Counted from the stretch's first letter, positions 42,906 through 52,348 are shown. The stretch is DNA of 64,000 nucleotides from Bacteroidia bacterium (GCA_041391665.1 JAWKNO010000003.1:496001-560000); one strand, 5' to 3'. Numbers and translations are program-made. Notes: generated by a model from the letters alone, not told the origin.

Positions 42906-45280
42906 TGGAAAACAGAATCCAAATACTGCTCATAGAGGATCATATTCCCGATGCAAGGCTCATCCACGAATATATTCGACAGGTTACGCACCAACGCTAT
43001 AACCTGATCATTGCGGGTACACTTAAGGAAGGGAGAGAGATCCTTTTCAACAAAAAAATAGATATTATTCTCCTCGACCTGAATCTGCCCGATTCCATGG
43101 GGTTTGATACTTTTGAAAATATCTACAGTGAGTTTCCGCTGCATCCTATCGTAGTGCTCACAGGTGAGACCGATGAAAAGCTGGGGCTCAGAGCAGTAAA
43201 AAGTGGTGGCCAGGATTTTATATCCAAAAATGATCTTTCCTCCAAATACCTCTCCCGGGTAATCAACTATGCCATCGAACGCAACCAGCTTCAGCGCAAT
43301 CTTCACCAGGCACAGGATCTCGCAAAAATAGGCAACTGGGATCTCAATATTGAAACCAATGAGATGACCTGCTCCCCGATTGTGTACTCAATCTTTGAGA
43401 CAAAACAGGGAGAAGAATTCAGGACCTTGCAGGACTACCTTATGGCTGTACATCCGGAAGATCAACAGGAAGTAGCCCTGAAGCTGAAAAAAGTGTTTGA
43501 AGATGGCGGCTCCTTCGAAGTGGATCACAGAATAGCATTTCCCGACGGAAGGGTTAAATATTCTGTATTTCAGGGCAAAGCCCAGATGAATCAGGACAAT
43601 CACCCGGAAAAGCTGGTAGGATCGGTTCAGGATATCACCGAGCGAAAGCAAATCGAGGACCTGAAGCAGATGAATGAGTTGAATGCCCGGGCAATGCAAC
43701 TGCGGCAGGAATTTCTGGCAAAAACCAGCCACGAAATCCGCACCCCTCTCAACCCGATTCTCCTGCTTACCACCCTCTTGCTGGATTCTAACCTTTCTTC
43801 TACTCAGCGGGAACAACTGGAGGCGATCAAGTCGGCTGGAGAAACGTTGCTTGCAGTGGTCAATGATATTCTCGACCTCTCCAAAATTGAAGCGGGCAAA
43901 ATCGACTTCAGCCATCATGGATTTAACCTCCGGCAGGTATTTGATCATGTAGAAGACATGATGGAGCTTTCTGCCAATGGAAAAGGGCTGAAGCTTATAT
44001 TTAATCTTGACAACCGTATTCCGGAGCGACTGGTCGGCGACAATGTCCGGCTGACGCAGATCTTACTAAATCTTGTGGGCAACGCAATCAAATTTACCCA
44101 CAAGGGCAATATTACCATTGAAGCTAAACTTATCGATCAGTCGAAAGAGAAGGTAAATATTTACTTTAAAGTTTCTGACACAGGTATCGGTATCCCACAA
44201 GACAAGCTGAAAGTGATTTTTGAAAGCTTCCAGCAAATCGAAAACGAGGACAACCGACGCCAGGGCGGCACCGGATTAGGGCTTACGATTGTCAGACAAC
44301 TGGTAAAACTTCAGGGTGGCAATATCAATGTTACCAGTAATGTAGGAGAAGGGTCTGCTTTTGACTTTGAACTCGGATTTGACCTGACTCTCCCCGAAGA
44401 AGGGCCCAAACCAGAGGTCGTCATCGACAAGACCAAGTTTACCGGCATGGAAATACTACTGGTCGAAGACAATCCGCTCAACCAGATGGTAACCCGGAAA
44501 CTACTTTCTGACTGGGGAATCGATATTCAGATCGCCAACAACGGGCGGGAGTGTATCGAGAAACTTGAGGAAAAAAACTATGACCTGATCCTGATGGATG
44601 TGCAAATGCCTGAGATGAATGGATATGAGGCCACCCAACATATCAGGGAGAAAATGGATTCGCCCTACCGTGAAATACCCATCATCGCACTTACTGCGAA
44701 TGCATTTACAGGAAGCGACGATGAATGCCTGCGGGTAGGAATGAATGACTATGTATCAAAGCCCATTGAAATCGCCAATCTTTATACAAAAATTCTTCAA
44801 CACGCCAGAACCGGAAAACGAAAACTGGATTCTACCCAGCAGTCCAACGGTAAACAGCAACTGCACGTTAATGGTAATGGTTCAAATAATTCCCCAAAGG
44901 AAGAAAGCCTAAAGACGTTGGATAATATGCCTTTAAAGCAATATACAGATCTCACATACCTCGAGCAAATCTCTGGAGGAGATGCGACTATCATCCGGAA
45001 AACTATCGAAAAATTTCTCGAAACAACGCCAGATATGCTTGAAAAAATGTCTCTCCAACTAGACAATAAGGAGTATGACGAACTTGGAAAAACTGTACAT
45101 AAACTAAAAAGTTCGGTGGCATTCATGGGGATTAATTCTATAAAAGAGACCATTCTCGAAGTAGAAAAAGTCATTAAAACTCATTCCAACCAACAGACGC
45201 TCCAGGCGCTGGTCGGGAAAATCCGTGAAGTGATAGAAAGTTCTTTCGCCGAACTCGAAAATAGCCTTCCGACACATTGA
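42905..45280 (+). CDS. Hybrid sensor histidine kinase (REC-PAS-HisKA-HATPase-REC-Hpt)
   Basis: A 791-aa cytoplasmic hybrid kinase without membrane segments. The order is: N-terminal receiver (about 5-115; Asp58 in ILLDLNLPDS), PAS/PAC (about 135-250), HisKA with His276 in TSHEIRTPLN, HATPase (N-box LLNLVGNAIKF near 388, G-boxes DTGIGIP and GGTGLGL), second receiver (about 515-635; Asp565 in LILMDVQMPEMNG) and C-terminal Hpt with His732 in VHKLKSS. All phosphorelay residues are present, so an intramolecular His-Asp-His relay can pass phosphate to the single-domain regulator encoded just upstream. GTG start at 42905 overlaps the previous stop. The signal is unknown; the N-terminal receiver suggests input from another kinase. 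Confidence 0.92.
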   Translation: MENRIQILLIEDHIPDARLIHEYIRQVTHQRYNLIIAGTLKEGREILFNKKIDIILLDLNLPDSMGFDTFENIYSEFPLHPIVVLTGETDEKLGLRAVKSGGQDFISKNDLSSKYLSRVINYAIERNQLQRNLHQAQDLAKIGNWDLNIETNEMTCSPIVYSIFETKQGEEFRTLQDYLMAVHPEDQQEVALKLKKVFEDGGSFEVDHRIAFPDGRVKYSVFQGKAQMNQDNHPEKLVGSVQDITERKQIEDLKQMNELNARAMQLRQEFLAKTSHEIRTPLNPILLLTTLLLDSNLSSTQREQLEAIKSAGETLLAVVNDILDLSKIEAGKIDFSHHGFNLRQVFDHVEDMMELSANGKGLKLIFNLDNRIPERLVGDNVRLTQILLNLVGNAIKFTHKGNITIEAKLIDQSKEKVNIYFKVSDTGIGIPQDKLKVIFESFQQIENEDNRRQGGTGLGLTIVRQLVKLQGGNINVTSNVGEGSAFDFELGFDLTLPEEGPKPEVVIDKTKFTGMEILLVEDNPLNQMVTRKLLSDWGIDIQIANNGRECIEKLEEKNYDLILMDVQMPEMNGYEATQHIREKMDSPYREIPIIALTANAFTGSDDECLRVGMNDYVSKPIEIANLYTKILQHARTGKRKLDSTQQSNGKQQLHVNGNGSNNSPKEESLKTLDNMPLKQYTDLTYLEQISGGDATIIRKTIEKFLETTPDMLEKMSLQLDNKEYDELGKTVHKLKSSVAFMGINSIKETILEVEKVIKTHSNQQTLQALVGKIREVIESSFAELENSLPTH

Positions 45281-45335
45281 TACTGGATAATTACCATAAT
45301 TCCTTCTACATTCGTAGCTGACTTTCTATTGAACT

Positions 45336-46172
45336 ATGACACAGGACTTCAGCTTTACCACTGCAGCAGGCAATCTTATCTCAATTACGCTCTATGGCGC
45401 AGAATCGCTCGGAGATGGCCCTGCTATTCTATATGTTCATGGCCTGAAAGGATTTAAGGACTGGGGGTTTGTGCCTTACGCAGGTAATTTTTTTGCTGAG
45501 CGGGGGTTCAGTTTTTTCTGTTTCAACTTTTCACACAACGGAATCGGAAAGGACAAAGAAAACCTGACGGAGACTGATAAGTTTGAAAAAAATACTTTCA
45601 GCCTGGAGGTAAGTGAAACCTTAGAAGTCATTCATCTGATCACCCATACCAATTTTTTCGGTAAAGATCTCCACCACAAACTGGGACTGATCGGTCATAG
45701 CCGGGGGGGAGGGATCAGTATCCTCGCGGCGAGCCGGGCCGAAAAGGTAGCAGCGCTATGTACCTGGGCTGCGGTTTCAAATTTTGACCGGTATACCAAA
45801 GAAGATCGACAAAAGTGGAGAAAAAAAGGACACTACGAAGTAGTTAATTCCCGTACCGGACAAATTTTAAAAATGGGACTCCCGATTTTGGATGATCTGG
45901 AAAAAAATGGAAGGAGCAAACTTAATATCCTTCAGGCTGCCAAAACATTCCAGCGCCCGCTCTTGCTGCTACACGGGCAGGAAGACGAAACTGTTCCATT
46001 TTTTGAAGCCGAACATCTCAATATTTACGGAGATCCCAACCACACGCTCATGCGCATTATCCCAAATGGTACCCATACATTTGGCGCAACCCATCCCTTT
46101 ACAGAAACCACTGCGCCGCTTACCCAGGTGCTACAGCATAGCCTGGATTTTTTCAACAAACACCTCAAGTAA
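45336..46172 (+). CDS. Alpha/beta hydrolase (dienelactone-hydrolase-like)
   Basis: A 278-aa cytoplasmic alpha/beta-hydrolase. The nucleophile Ser is in GLIGHSRGGGIS (about 125-136), the oxyanion HG motif is in LYVHGLKGFKDWGF (about 28-41), Asp is in LHGQEDETVPF (about 217) and His is in PNGTHTFGATHPF (about 245), so the triad is complete. Bacterial homologues are annotated as dienelactone hydrolase or acyl-peptidase-like; the substrate is unknown. The holA gene begins 2 bp after its stop, so they are co-transcribed, though a functional tie is not implied. Confidence 0.85.
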   Translation: MTQDFSFTTAAGNLISITLYGAESLGDGPAILYVHGLKGFKDWGFVPYAGNFFAERGFSFFCFNFSHNGIGKDKENLTETDKFEKNTFSLEVSETLEVIHLITHTNFFGKDLHHKLGLIGHSRGGGISILAASRAEKVAALCTWAAVSNFDRYTKEDRQKWRKKGHYEVVNSRTGQILKMGLPILDDLEKNGRSKLNILQAAKTFQRPLLLLHGQEDETVPFFEAEHLNIYGDPNHTLMRIIPNGTHTFGATHPFTETTAPLTQVLQHSLDFFNKHLK

Positions 46173-46174
46173 TC

Positions 46175-47191
46175 ATGTCCTTTCAAAAGCTGATTCAGGA
46201 AATACGTCAGAAAAAATTTGCACCGGTATATTATCTCCACGGTGAAGAGACCTATTTTATCGATAAAATTGTCGAAGAACTAGATAAAGACGGGGCTGTC
46301 CTCACCGCTTCAGAAACAGCTTTCAACAGAGAAGTATTGTATGGCCCGGAAACAACCGCAAGCAAAATCATCAATGCCTGCCGCAGTTTTCCAGTCATGG
46401 CACAGTACAAACTGATCATCCTGAAAGAAGCACAACGCCTCAACAAAACAGAAGCCGACAAACTCAAAAGTTATCTGGCACAACCGGTCCCTTCCACGAT
46501 TCTTGTCATGGCATTTAAAGGACCGAAAACCGGCCTCCCCGCCGCTGTGGCAAAAACCCTTCATAAAAGCACTGCTGTCTATCAGGCAAAAAAAATGTAT
46601 GATCAGGATGTGCAGCAATGGGTAACAGGGCATATCAGCGATATCGGACTCGAATGCGACCCCGGCATTCCTGCTATACTGGTGACCAATCTCGGTACAA
46701 ACCTAAACCTCATAGAAAATGAGCTGGAGAAAATGTTTCTCTATCTGAAAGCTACAGGTCAGAAAAAAATCACCCAACAGTTTGTGTATGAAATGATCAA
46801 TGTCGATAAGGAGTTTAATGTGTTTGAATTGACCAATGCCCTCGGAAAAAGGGATGTGTATCGATCACATATGATCATTGACCGACTGACTCAAAATTCG
46901 AAAACAAATCCGCCGGTGCTTACGGTCAATGGATTGTTTCGCTTCTTCCATCAGATTGCGCTGCTGAAGCAGTTTCAGTTGAAAGATGTAAATGCGGTAA
47001 AAAATAAGCTCGATGTCAACTATTATGCAGCAAAAGATTATCTGGAAGCCAGCAAATCTTATAACCTCTCACAGGTGTATCGAAACATCGGCTATATTCA
47101 GGATGCCGACCTCCAGCTAAAAGGAATGATCCCCTCAAACATGGATGAATCCCATGTCCTCAAAACCCTTGTCTGGCAGATTCTCAACTAA
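46175..47191 (+). CDS. holA: DNA polymerase III, delta subunit
   Basis: A 338-aa clamp-loader subunit that opens the beta sliding clamp during replication. The N-terminus FQKLIQEIRQKKFAPVYYLHGEETYFIDKIVEEL is the standard HolA start, where YYLHGEE replaces the Walker A of other AAA+ clamp-loader parts. Further marks are FPVMAQYKLIILKEAQRL, the lid segment with LVTNLGTNLNLIENELEKMFLY, and the C-terminal FRFFHQIALLKQFQ helices. Length is usual. It is the downstream gene of a two-gene unit with the hydrolase and converges with the TRAP permease gene (3-bp gap). Confidence 0.92.
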   Translation: MSFQKLIQEIRQKKFAPVYYLHGEETYFIDKIVEELDKDGAVLTASETAFNREVLYGPETTASKIINACRSFPVMAQYKLIILKEAQRLNKTEADKLKSYLAQPVPSTILVMAFKGPKTGLPAAVAKTLHKSTAVYQAKKMYDQDVQQWVTGHISDIGLECDPGIPAILVTNLGTNLNLIENELEKMFLYLKATGQKKITQQFVYEMINVDKEFNVFELTNALGKRDVYRSHMIIDRLTQNSKTNPPVLTVNGLFRFFHQIALLKQFQLKDVNAVKNKLDVNYYAAKDYLEASKSYNLSQVYRNIGYIQDADLQLKGMIPSNMDESHVLKTLVWQILN

Positions 47192-47194
47192 AGA

Positions 47195-48778
47195 TTATTT
47201 CAGCATGCCCAATGTTCCCGGAAGCCAGAGACTGATTTCGGGGATGTAGGTGGTCAGTATTAAAATTAGCAGCATGGCCATAAACAACGGCAACAGCGGC
47301 CTTATCAGCCTGCTGATACTCACATTGGCTACGGCAGCACCCACAAACAAAACAGAACCCACCGGCGGTGTACAAAGACCAATACAAAGGTTCATGATCA
47401 TGATGATCCCAAAATGCACTGGATCAACCCCCAATTCCTGCACAACCGGCAAAAATATTGGAGTAAAAATCAATACCGCAGGCGTCATATCCATAAATAC
47501 CCCTACGGCCAGCAGCACAAGATTGATGATGATCAGAATGACAATTTTGCTATCGCTAATGGAGAGAAGCGCAGCACTGACATCCTGAGGAATATTTTCA
47601 AATGCAAGCACCCAGGACATAGCCATAGAAGTGGCAATCAGAATCAGTACGATAGAGGTAGTCTTGACTGCATTTAACAATACTTCCGGCAAATGCGAGA
47701 TTTTCACTTCTCCATAAATAAAAGCCAGCAATAAGGTGTATAGCACTGCAATCACAGAAGCTTCCGTTGCGGTAAATACCCCGGCGATGATTCCTCCAAT
47801 GACAATCAACAGAAGAAACAGGCTGGGTACAGCATCCAGAAAAGTCTGGAAACCCATCGTAAACCGATAAAATTCCTCCCCTTCTCGATTGTCTTTTTTT
47901 GCATATACCCCACCCCACAGCAAAAAGGCAATCTGGCTCAGCGACCGTTGGATTCCGGAAAGTTTATGGGTGAATATTTTCCTTCCAAATACAGCCATCA
48001 CCGCCAGATATCCCCCCCATAATAAAAAGTTGAGCAGATAACGCATCGTTGTATTTTCCATCGCCCCAATCACACTTCTGCTGAGTGCAACCATTCCCAC
48101 CAGCACCAACAAGCCCGGTATTGCATACATCAGACGACGCGCTACTTTTTCTTTCGACAATTTGCTCTGTGTCGGGTATTTTTTCCTGACAGCGATCACC
48201 CCTGCCACCAGCATCAGTACCAGCCCAATCAGCACGCCGGGGATATAACCAGCCACAAACAGTGCACCGATAGAAACACCGCCACTGGCAAGAGAATAGA
48301 CAATCATAATATTGCTGGGAGGAATAATCATACCCGTAGTTGCGGAGCTGATATTTACCGAAGCATTGTATTCAGGGTCATATCCTTCATCGACCATCTG
48401 GCTGTGCATCGCCCCACCGATGGCCGAGGCAGCAGCTACCGCAGATCCCGAAATAGCCCCAAAAAGCATATTGGCGAGGATATTGATATGGGCCAATGCG
48501 CCGGGAAGCCATCCGATCAGGGTACGGGCAAAACTGATCAGCCGACGGGCAATTCCCCCCGCATTCATCAATTGCCCGGCAAGGATAAAAAACGGAATAG
48601 CCAGCAACGGAAAACTATCGAGGCCGGTGGCCATACGCTGTGCGATTGTACTGAGCGCAATATCGCCCGGCATACTTACGGCAATCGTCAGGATAGCTGA
48701 TATGCCAATGCTGTAAGCGATCGGCACACCGATAGCCAGCAGAATGATAAAACTTAAAGCGAGTATAAGAACTGTCAT
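47195..48778 (-). CDS. dctM: TRAP transporter large permease (DctM) with extra insert
   Basis: A 527-aa integral membrane subunit of a tripartite ATP-independent periplasmic transporter, which imports organic acids with Na+ or H+. The DctM core is clear: PFFILAGQLMNAGGIARRL, MLFGAISGSAVAAASAIGG, TTGMIIPPSNIMIVYS, GGIIAGVFTATEASVIAVLY, MDMTPAVLIFTPIFLPV and NLCIGLCTPPVGSVLFV. The usual length is about 425-440; here an additional segment of about 90 residues (217-308) with two hydrophobic stretches and a charged YAKKDNREGEEFYR part interrupts the normal loop between the two halves. It is the last gene of the uxaC-dctP-dctQ-dctM operon (28 bp after dctQ). Substrate is probably a hexuronate. Confidence 0.9.
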   Translation of the reverse strand: MTVLILALSFIILLAIGVPIAYSIGISAILTIAVSMPGDIALSTIAQRMATGLDSFPLLAIPFFILAGQLMNAGGIARRLISFARTLIGWLPGALAHINILANMLFGAISGSAVAAASAIGGAMHSQMVDEGYDPEYNASVNISSATTGMIIPPSNIMIVYSLASGGVSIGALFVAGYIPGVLIGLVLMLVAGVIAVRKKYPTQSKLSKEKVARRLMYAIPGLLVLVGMVALSRSVIGAMENTTMRYLLNFLLWGGYLAVMAVFGRKIFTHKLSGIQRSLSQIAFLLWGGVYAKKDNREGEEFYRFTMGFQTFLDAVPSLFLLLIVIGGIIAGVFTATEASVIAVLYTLLLAFIYGEVKISHLPEVLLNAVKTTSIVLILIATSMAMSWVLAFENIPQDVSAALLSISDSKIVILIIINLVLLAVGVFMDMTPAVLIFTPIFLPVVQELGVDPVHFGIIMIMNLCIGLCTPPVGSVLFVGAAVANVSISRLIRPLLPLFMAMLLILILTTYIPEISLWLPGTLGMLK

Positions 48779-48806
48779 GTCAGGATAATAGTAGGTAGTA
48801 AATGGA

Positions 48807-49283
48807 TTAACTGTTTTTCACCTCAAGGATATTGGCCAGGCTATACCATGCGGTAATCAGTCCGCTCACGGGAACAGCCATATACAGATAACCCAGTGGC
48901 ATAAAGAGAACCGGAGAGGTTTGTTTCAACTCAAAGGTGAGCTTTGTGAGAAAAAAACCACCCAGGGTCATCACTACAAAAGCAAATACAAAAACCACCC
49001 CGTGAATAACCATATTCAGGTTTCGTTTGGACCGCCCGGCCAAACTATTGGGAAGCAGGTCAACGGCCAGGTGCATATTCTTACCCGTAGCATAAGCAGC
49101 ACCCATCAGGCCCAGCCATACCAGAAAAAACCGCGCGAGTTCTTCCGAAGCAGAACTCGCAGCTGCAATTACCCCCCACTGCGCAAGGAACCGGGACAGA
49201 ACCTGCCAGGTGACATTGATCACCATGAGAGACATAAATACAATCAGAATGATTTCGAGAATCCGGTCAATGGATTTTTTCAT
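48807..49283 (-). CDS. dctQ: TRAP transporter small permease (DctQ)
   Basis: A 158-aa four-helix membrane protein of the DctQ family, partner of DctM. Helices lie at about 8-28, 45-65, 85-110 and 128-148. ELARFFLVWLGLMGAAYATGKNMHLAVDLL is the conserved segment between the second and third helices. Its start codon overlaps the stop of the substrate-binding protein gene (ATGA, 4 bp), so translation is coupled. It works in the inner membrane as part of the TRAP transporter. Confidence 0.9.
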   Translation of the reverse strand: MKKSIDRILEIILIVFMSLMVINVTWQVLSRFLAQWGVIAAASSASEELARFFLVWLGLMGAAYATGKNMHLAVDLLPNSLAGRSKRNLNMVIHGVVFVFAFVVMTLGGFFLTKLTFELKQTSPVLFMPLGYLYMAVPVSGLITAWYSLANILEVKNS

Positions 49284-50308
49284 TGAGTCAGGGTAGAAGG
49301 GTTAATGGAAGAACTTACTGAATCGGCCTTTACATTTTGTATCTGAAGGATGAGATCATATAACTCAGGTTCCGATTTGTACTGATCAAAAACGCCCGAA
49401 AGCTTGTCCATAAAAGGCGTTTTATCGGGGTAAATCACCTCTACGCCCGCAGCTTTTATTACATCCAGCGATTTTTGTTCGGCTTCGGCCCATGCTTTCC
49501 TTTCAAAGATGACAGACTCATGTACGGCTTCCATAAGCCATTCGCGCTCCTGTGCCGAAAGAATTTCCCACCACCTCGTACTGATCAGCAAGACATCCGG
49601 CACCGCTGAATGTTCATTGAGGGAATAATATTTGCAAATTTCATAATGCCGGGAGGTTTCAAAGCTCGGCGGGTTATTTTCTGCCCCATCGACCACCCCC
49701 TGCTGGAGCGCGCTGTACAGTTCCCCCCAGTCAATGGGGGTAGCAGATCCGCCCAGAAGATTGACCATATCTGTGGCAGTTTTACTTTTCTGGACACGAA
49801 TTTTCATCCCCGAAAGGTCATCAGGGGTATGAATACCTTTTTGTGTAGTATAAAATGATCTGAAACCCGCATCGTAAAAACACAGTCCGCGAAGGCGATA
49901 AGCGGAAGGAGCTTCCAACAACAATTCTCCGATAGGGCCATCGAGCACCTTAAACTGATGTTCACGACTTCGCCATATATACGGGAGGCCCAGTACCCTG
50001 AGCTTTGGCGCGAAATTTTCCAGTACCGCACCCGATACCTTGGTTATCGCAATGCTGCCAACCTGGAGGAGTTCTACGGCCTCTCTTTCCCTGCCTAATT
50101 GTTCATTGGGATAAATGTCGATCAGAAGTTTGCCATCGGAGATTTCGGCGCATCTTTTAGCCATAAACTCCATCGACTTGTGCACAGGATGGTCGATCGG
50201 AAGCCCGTGTGCCAGCTTAAGAGACCGATGGTTCAGAATTTTTTCACAGGACAAACCACTCAGCATGCACACGCCAAGTATAATCGCCAGTATTCGTTGT
50301 TTTCTCAT
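49280..50308 (-). CDS. dctP: TRAP transporter substrate-binding protein (DctP)
   Basis: A 342-aa periplasmic solute-binding protein. The first residues MRKQRILAIILGVCMLSGLSC form a lipoprotein signal, so it is probably anchored. The DctP fold shows LKLAHGLPIDHPVHKSMEFMAKR, GKLLIDIYPNEQLGREREAVELLQVGSI and the signature LSGMKIRVQKSKTATDMVNLLGGSATPIDWGELYSALQQGVVDGAENNP, where Arg in KIRVQ contacts the substrate carboxylate. ATG at 50308 was chosen because it begins the lipoprotein signal, just 2 bp after the uxaC stop; a longer upstream reading would run back into uxaC. The pairing with uxaC suggests glucuronate or galacturonate as ligand. Confidence 0.9.
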   Translation of the reverse strand: MRKQRILAIILGVCMLSGLSCEKILNHRSLKLAHGLPIDHPVHKSMEFMAKRCAEISDGKLLIDIYPNEQLGREREAVELLQVGSIAITKVSGAVLENFAPKLRVLGLPYIWRSREHQFKVLDGPIGELLLEAPSAYRLRGLCFYDAGFRSFYTTQKGIHTPDDLSGMKIRVQKSKTATDMVNLLGGSATPIDWGELYSALQQGVVDGAENNPPSFETSRHYEICKYYSLNEHSAVPDVLLISTRWWEILSAQEREWLMEAVHESVIFERKAWAEAEQKSLDVIKAAGVEVIYPDKTPFMDKLSGVFDQYKSEPELYDLILQIQNVKADSVSSSINPSTLTQ

Positions 50309-50310
50309 TG

Positions 50311-51711
50311 TCAGAAACCAAAATATGCTTTCGCATTGTGATAACAGATATTCTCCACCAATTGCCCCAGCCATTTGCGATCATTGGGCAATTCTCCATT
50401 TTCAACATCATTGCCGAGCATATTACAAAGAATTCTTCGGAAGTATTCATGCCGGGGGTAAGAAAGGAAACTGCGCGAATCTGTAAGCATACCTACAAAG
50501 CGGCTCAGAAGGCCCATATTGGAAAGCGCATTGATCTGTTTTTCCATCCCGTCTTTCTGGTCGAGAAACCACCATGCCGAACCAAACTGCATCTTACCGG
50601 GAAATGAACCATCGTTAAAATTGCCGATCATGGTAGCCATCAGTTCATTGTCGCGGGGATTGAGGTTGTAGAGAATCGTTTTACAAAGTTTATTTTCGGT
50701 GTCGAGCCGGTTGAGAAACTTTGCCAGTGGCCGGGCGATTTCAAAATCACCGATCGAATCAAAGCCTGTATCAGGGCCCAGCAGCTTCACCATTCGGGAA
50801 CTATTGTTTCTCAGAGCACCGAGGTGAAACTGCATTGTCCAGCCTTTTTCATGATACATTTCACCCAGATGGTATAAAACGGCTGATTTAAACTGCTGAA
50901 TCTCCTGAGGATCGGGGGTTGTACCCAGCCTCACTTTATGAAAAATGCGGTTGATGTCGTCATAGTCAAACGCCTCTGCATACATCGTCTCAAGACCATG
51001 GTCAGAGAGTCGTGCGCCATTTTCATGAAAATAATCCACCCGCTCCTGTAAGGCATTCAACAAATCGATAAAGTGACTGATTTCAAAACCCGTAACTTCC
51101 GAAAGCCTTTCCATGTACGCATTATAGGCAGGAGGATTTTCGATATTGAGTGATTTATCGGGGCGGAATGCAGGGAGAACCTGAATACCGAAATCGTCGG
51201 CTTTGATTTTTTTATGAGCTTCCAGAGAATCTATAGGGTCATCGGTTGTACAGATAACCTTTACATTCATTTGTTTGAGGATACCGCGGGTCGAAAAATC
51301 AGGCTGCTGAAGTTTAGCTGTACATTCATCATAAATCTCTCTGGCCGTATCGGAATTGAGAATTTTAGAAATCTCAAACGGACGCTTTAGCTCCATGTGC
51401 GTCCAATGATACAGCGGATTGCGCATGGTCCACGGCACTGTCTCTGCCCATTTTTCAAACTTCTCATAGTCTGAGGCATCGCCGGTACAATATCTTTCGG
51501 GGACACCATTGGTGCGCATTGCCCGCCATTTGTAGTGATCACCTTCCAGCCAGATACGGGTGAGGTTTTCAAATTGCCGATCATTGGCAATATCCTCCGG
51601 AGACAAATGACAATGGTAGTCAATCACAGGCATGTCTTTCGCATGCTCATGGTAGAGAAACCGGGCAGTTTCTGTTTGTAATAGAAAATGTTCGTCCAAA
51701 AATCCTTTCAT
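50311..51711 (-). CDS. uxaC: Glucuronate (uronate) isomerase
   Basis: A 466-aa enzyme that isomerises D-glucuronate to D-fructuronate and D-galacturonate to D-tagaturonate, the first step of hexuronate catabolism. Family marks are DYHCHLSPEDIANDRQFENL (about 29-48), KWRAMRTNGVPERYCTGDASDYEKFEKWAETVP, the metal and substrate loop CTTDDPIDSLEAH (about 173-185), and TMQFHLGALRNNSSRM. The ATG at 51711 gives the normal N-terminus (MKGFLDEHFLLQTETA); the frame continues upstream 27 codons without homology. It is the first gene of a unit with dctP, dctQ and dctM, tying it to uptake of a uronate. The next pathway enzymes (uxaA/uxaB or uxuA/uxuB) are not in this window. Confidence 0.95.
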   Translation of the reverse strand: MKGFLDEHFLLQTETARFLYHEHAKDMPVIDYHCHLSPEDIANDRQFENLTRIWLEGDHYKWRAMRTNGVPERYCTGDASDYEKFEKWAETVPWTMRNPLYHWTHMELKRPFEISKILNSDTAREIYDECTAKLQQPDFSTRGILKQMNVKVICTTDDPIDSLEAHKKIKADDFGIQVLPAFRPDKSLNIENPPAYNAYMERLSEVTGFEISHFIDLLNALQERVDYFHENGARLSDHGLETMYAEAFDYDDINRIFHKVRLGTTPDPQEIQQFKSAVLYHLGEMYHEKGWTMQFHLGALRNNSSRMVKLLGPDTGFDSIGDFEIARPLAKFLNRLDTENKLCKTILYNLNPRDNELMATMIGNFNDGSFPGKMQFGSAWWFLDQKDGMEKQINALSNMGLLSRFVGMLTDSRSFLSYPRHEYFRRILCNMLGNDVENGELPNDRKWLGQLVENICYHNAKAYFGF

Positions 51712-51741
51712 GCGTTGATGATAATAAAAAAAATGGTATAT

Positions 51742-51778
51742 AAAAAAAGCCAGCCCTTTCGGACCGGCAAAAAAAAAA
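51742..51778 (-). terminator. GAAA-loop terminator after the first PepSY-like gene
   Basis: On the minus strand, GCCGGTCC-GAAA-GGGCTGGC forms an 8-bp stem with two G-U pairs and a GAAA tetraloop, followed by a T-run. It lies between the PepSY-like gene and the uxaC start. Confidence 0.8.
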
Positions 51779-51824
51779 TGCTTATTGAGCAAGGGTGTTA
51801 GGGATTCATGTATAAATCAGCGAT

Positions 51825-52253
51825 TTATTTTATAAAGACCCCTTTATCATCATATCTCAACTGGCGGCGTCTGCCATCGATCGAAATATCTATTTTGTAG
51901 TAACGGGCTTCCGGCGCATCAAGATAACCCGTTTTGAGCAGTGTCGCTCCCGGAAAATTTTTCCGGAAATGTGCCATAGATTCTGCCGGCATCATATTTA
52001 ACGGTACTTCTATATCGGTGCGTTCCCACACTTCAGAGAAAGAATAGTGTGCAGTCATTTTCAATTCATGGTTGACAAAAGTAACCTCATACCCGGAAGC
52101 ATCTTTTTTCCAGCTTGCCATTTCAGCATCAGGAAAATGGTCTTCAAACACATGAGAGAGACTTGTCGGAGGCGAATAGGCCCCTCGGGTTTGTGCCTTA
52201 AGGTAAGTAGTAAAACATACCAGCGCACAGGCGATTATCCAAAATCTGGTCAT
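51825..52253 (-). CDS. Secreted PepSY-like (BLIP-fold) protein, copy 1
   Basis: A 142-aa exported protein with signal peptide (about 1-20, ending YLKAQ). It follows the two-unit pattern of the PepSY-like/BLIP-fold family: F...FPDAEMASWKKDASGYEVTFVNHELKMTAHYSFSE and a second FRKNFPGATLLKTGYLDAPEARYYKIDISIDGRRRQLRYDDKG unit. Such periplasmic proteins are frequent in Bacteroidota; most are without known role. A paralog lies at 55539-55988, so two copies flank the DASS-LldP transporter pair. Its terminator is at 51742-51778. Confidence 0.78.
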   Translation of the reverse strand: MTRFWIIACALVCFTTYLKAQTRGAYSPPTSLSHVFEDHFPDAEMASWKKDASGYEVTFVNHELKMTAHYSFSEVWERTDIEVPLNMMPAESMAHFRKNFPGATLLKTGYLDAPEARYYKIDISIDGRRRQLRYDDKGVFIK

Positions 52254-52340
52254 GGCCGTTGGTTAGGGTAAATATTATAGATCACAAAAGCGCCTAAACA
52301 TAATAGATTTTTCGCATTTTCACAAACTCCGAAAAGTCTC

Positions 52341-52348
52341 TATATTCG
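52341..52348 (+). promoter_or_regulatory. Candidate -7 element before the DASS transporter gene
   Basis: TATATTCG matches TAnnTTTG with one mismatch and ends 4 bp before the ATG at 52353; a TTT lies at the -33 position 20 bp upstream. Transcription would begin at or very near the start codon. Confidence 0.3.
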
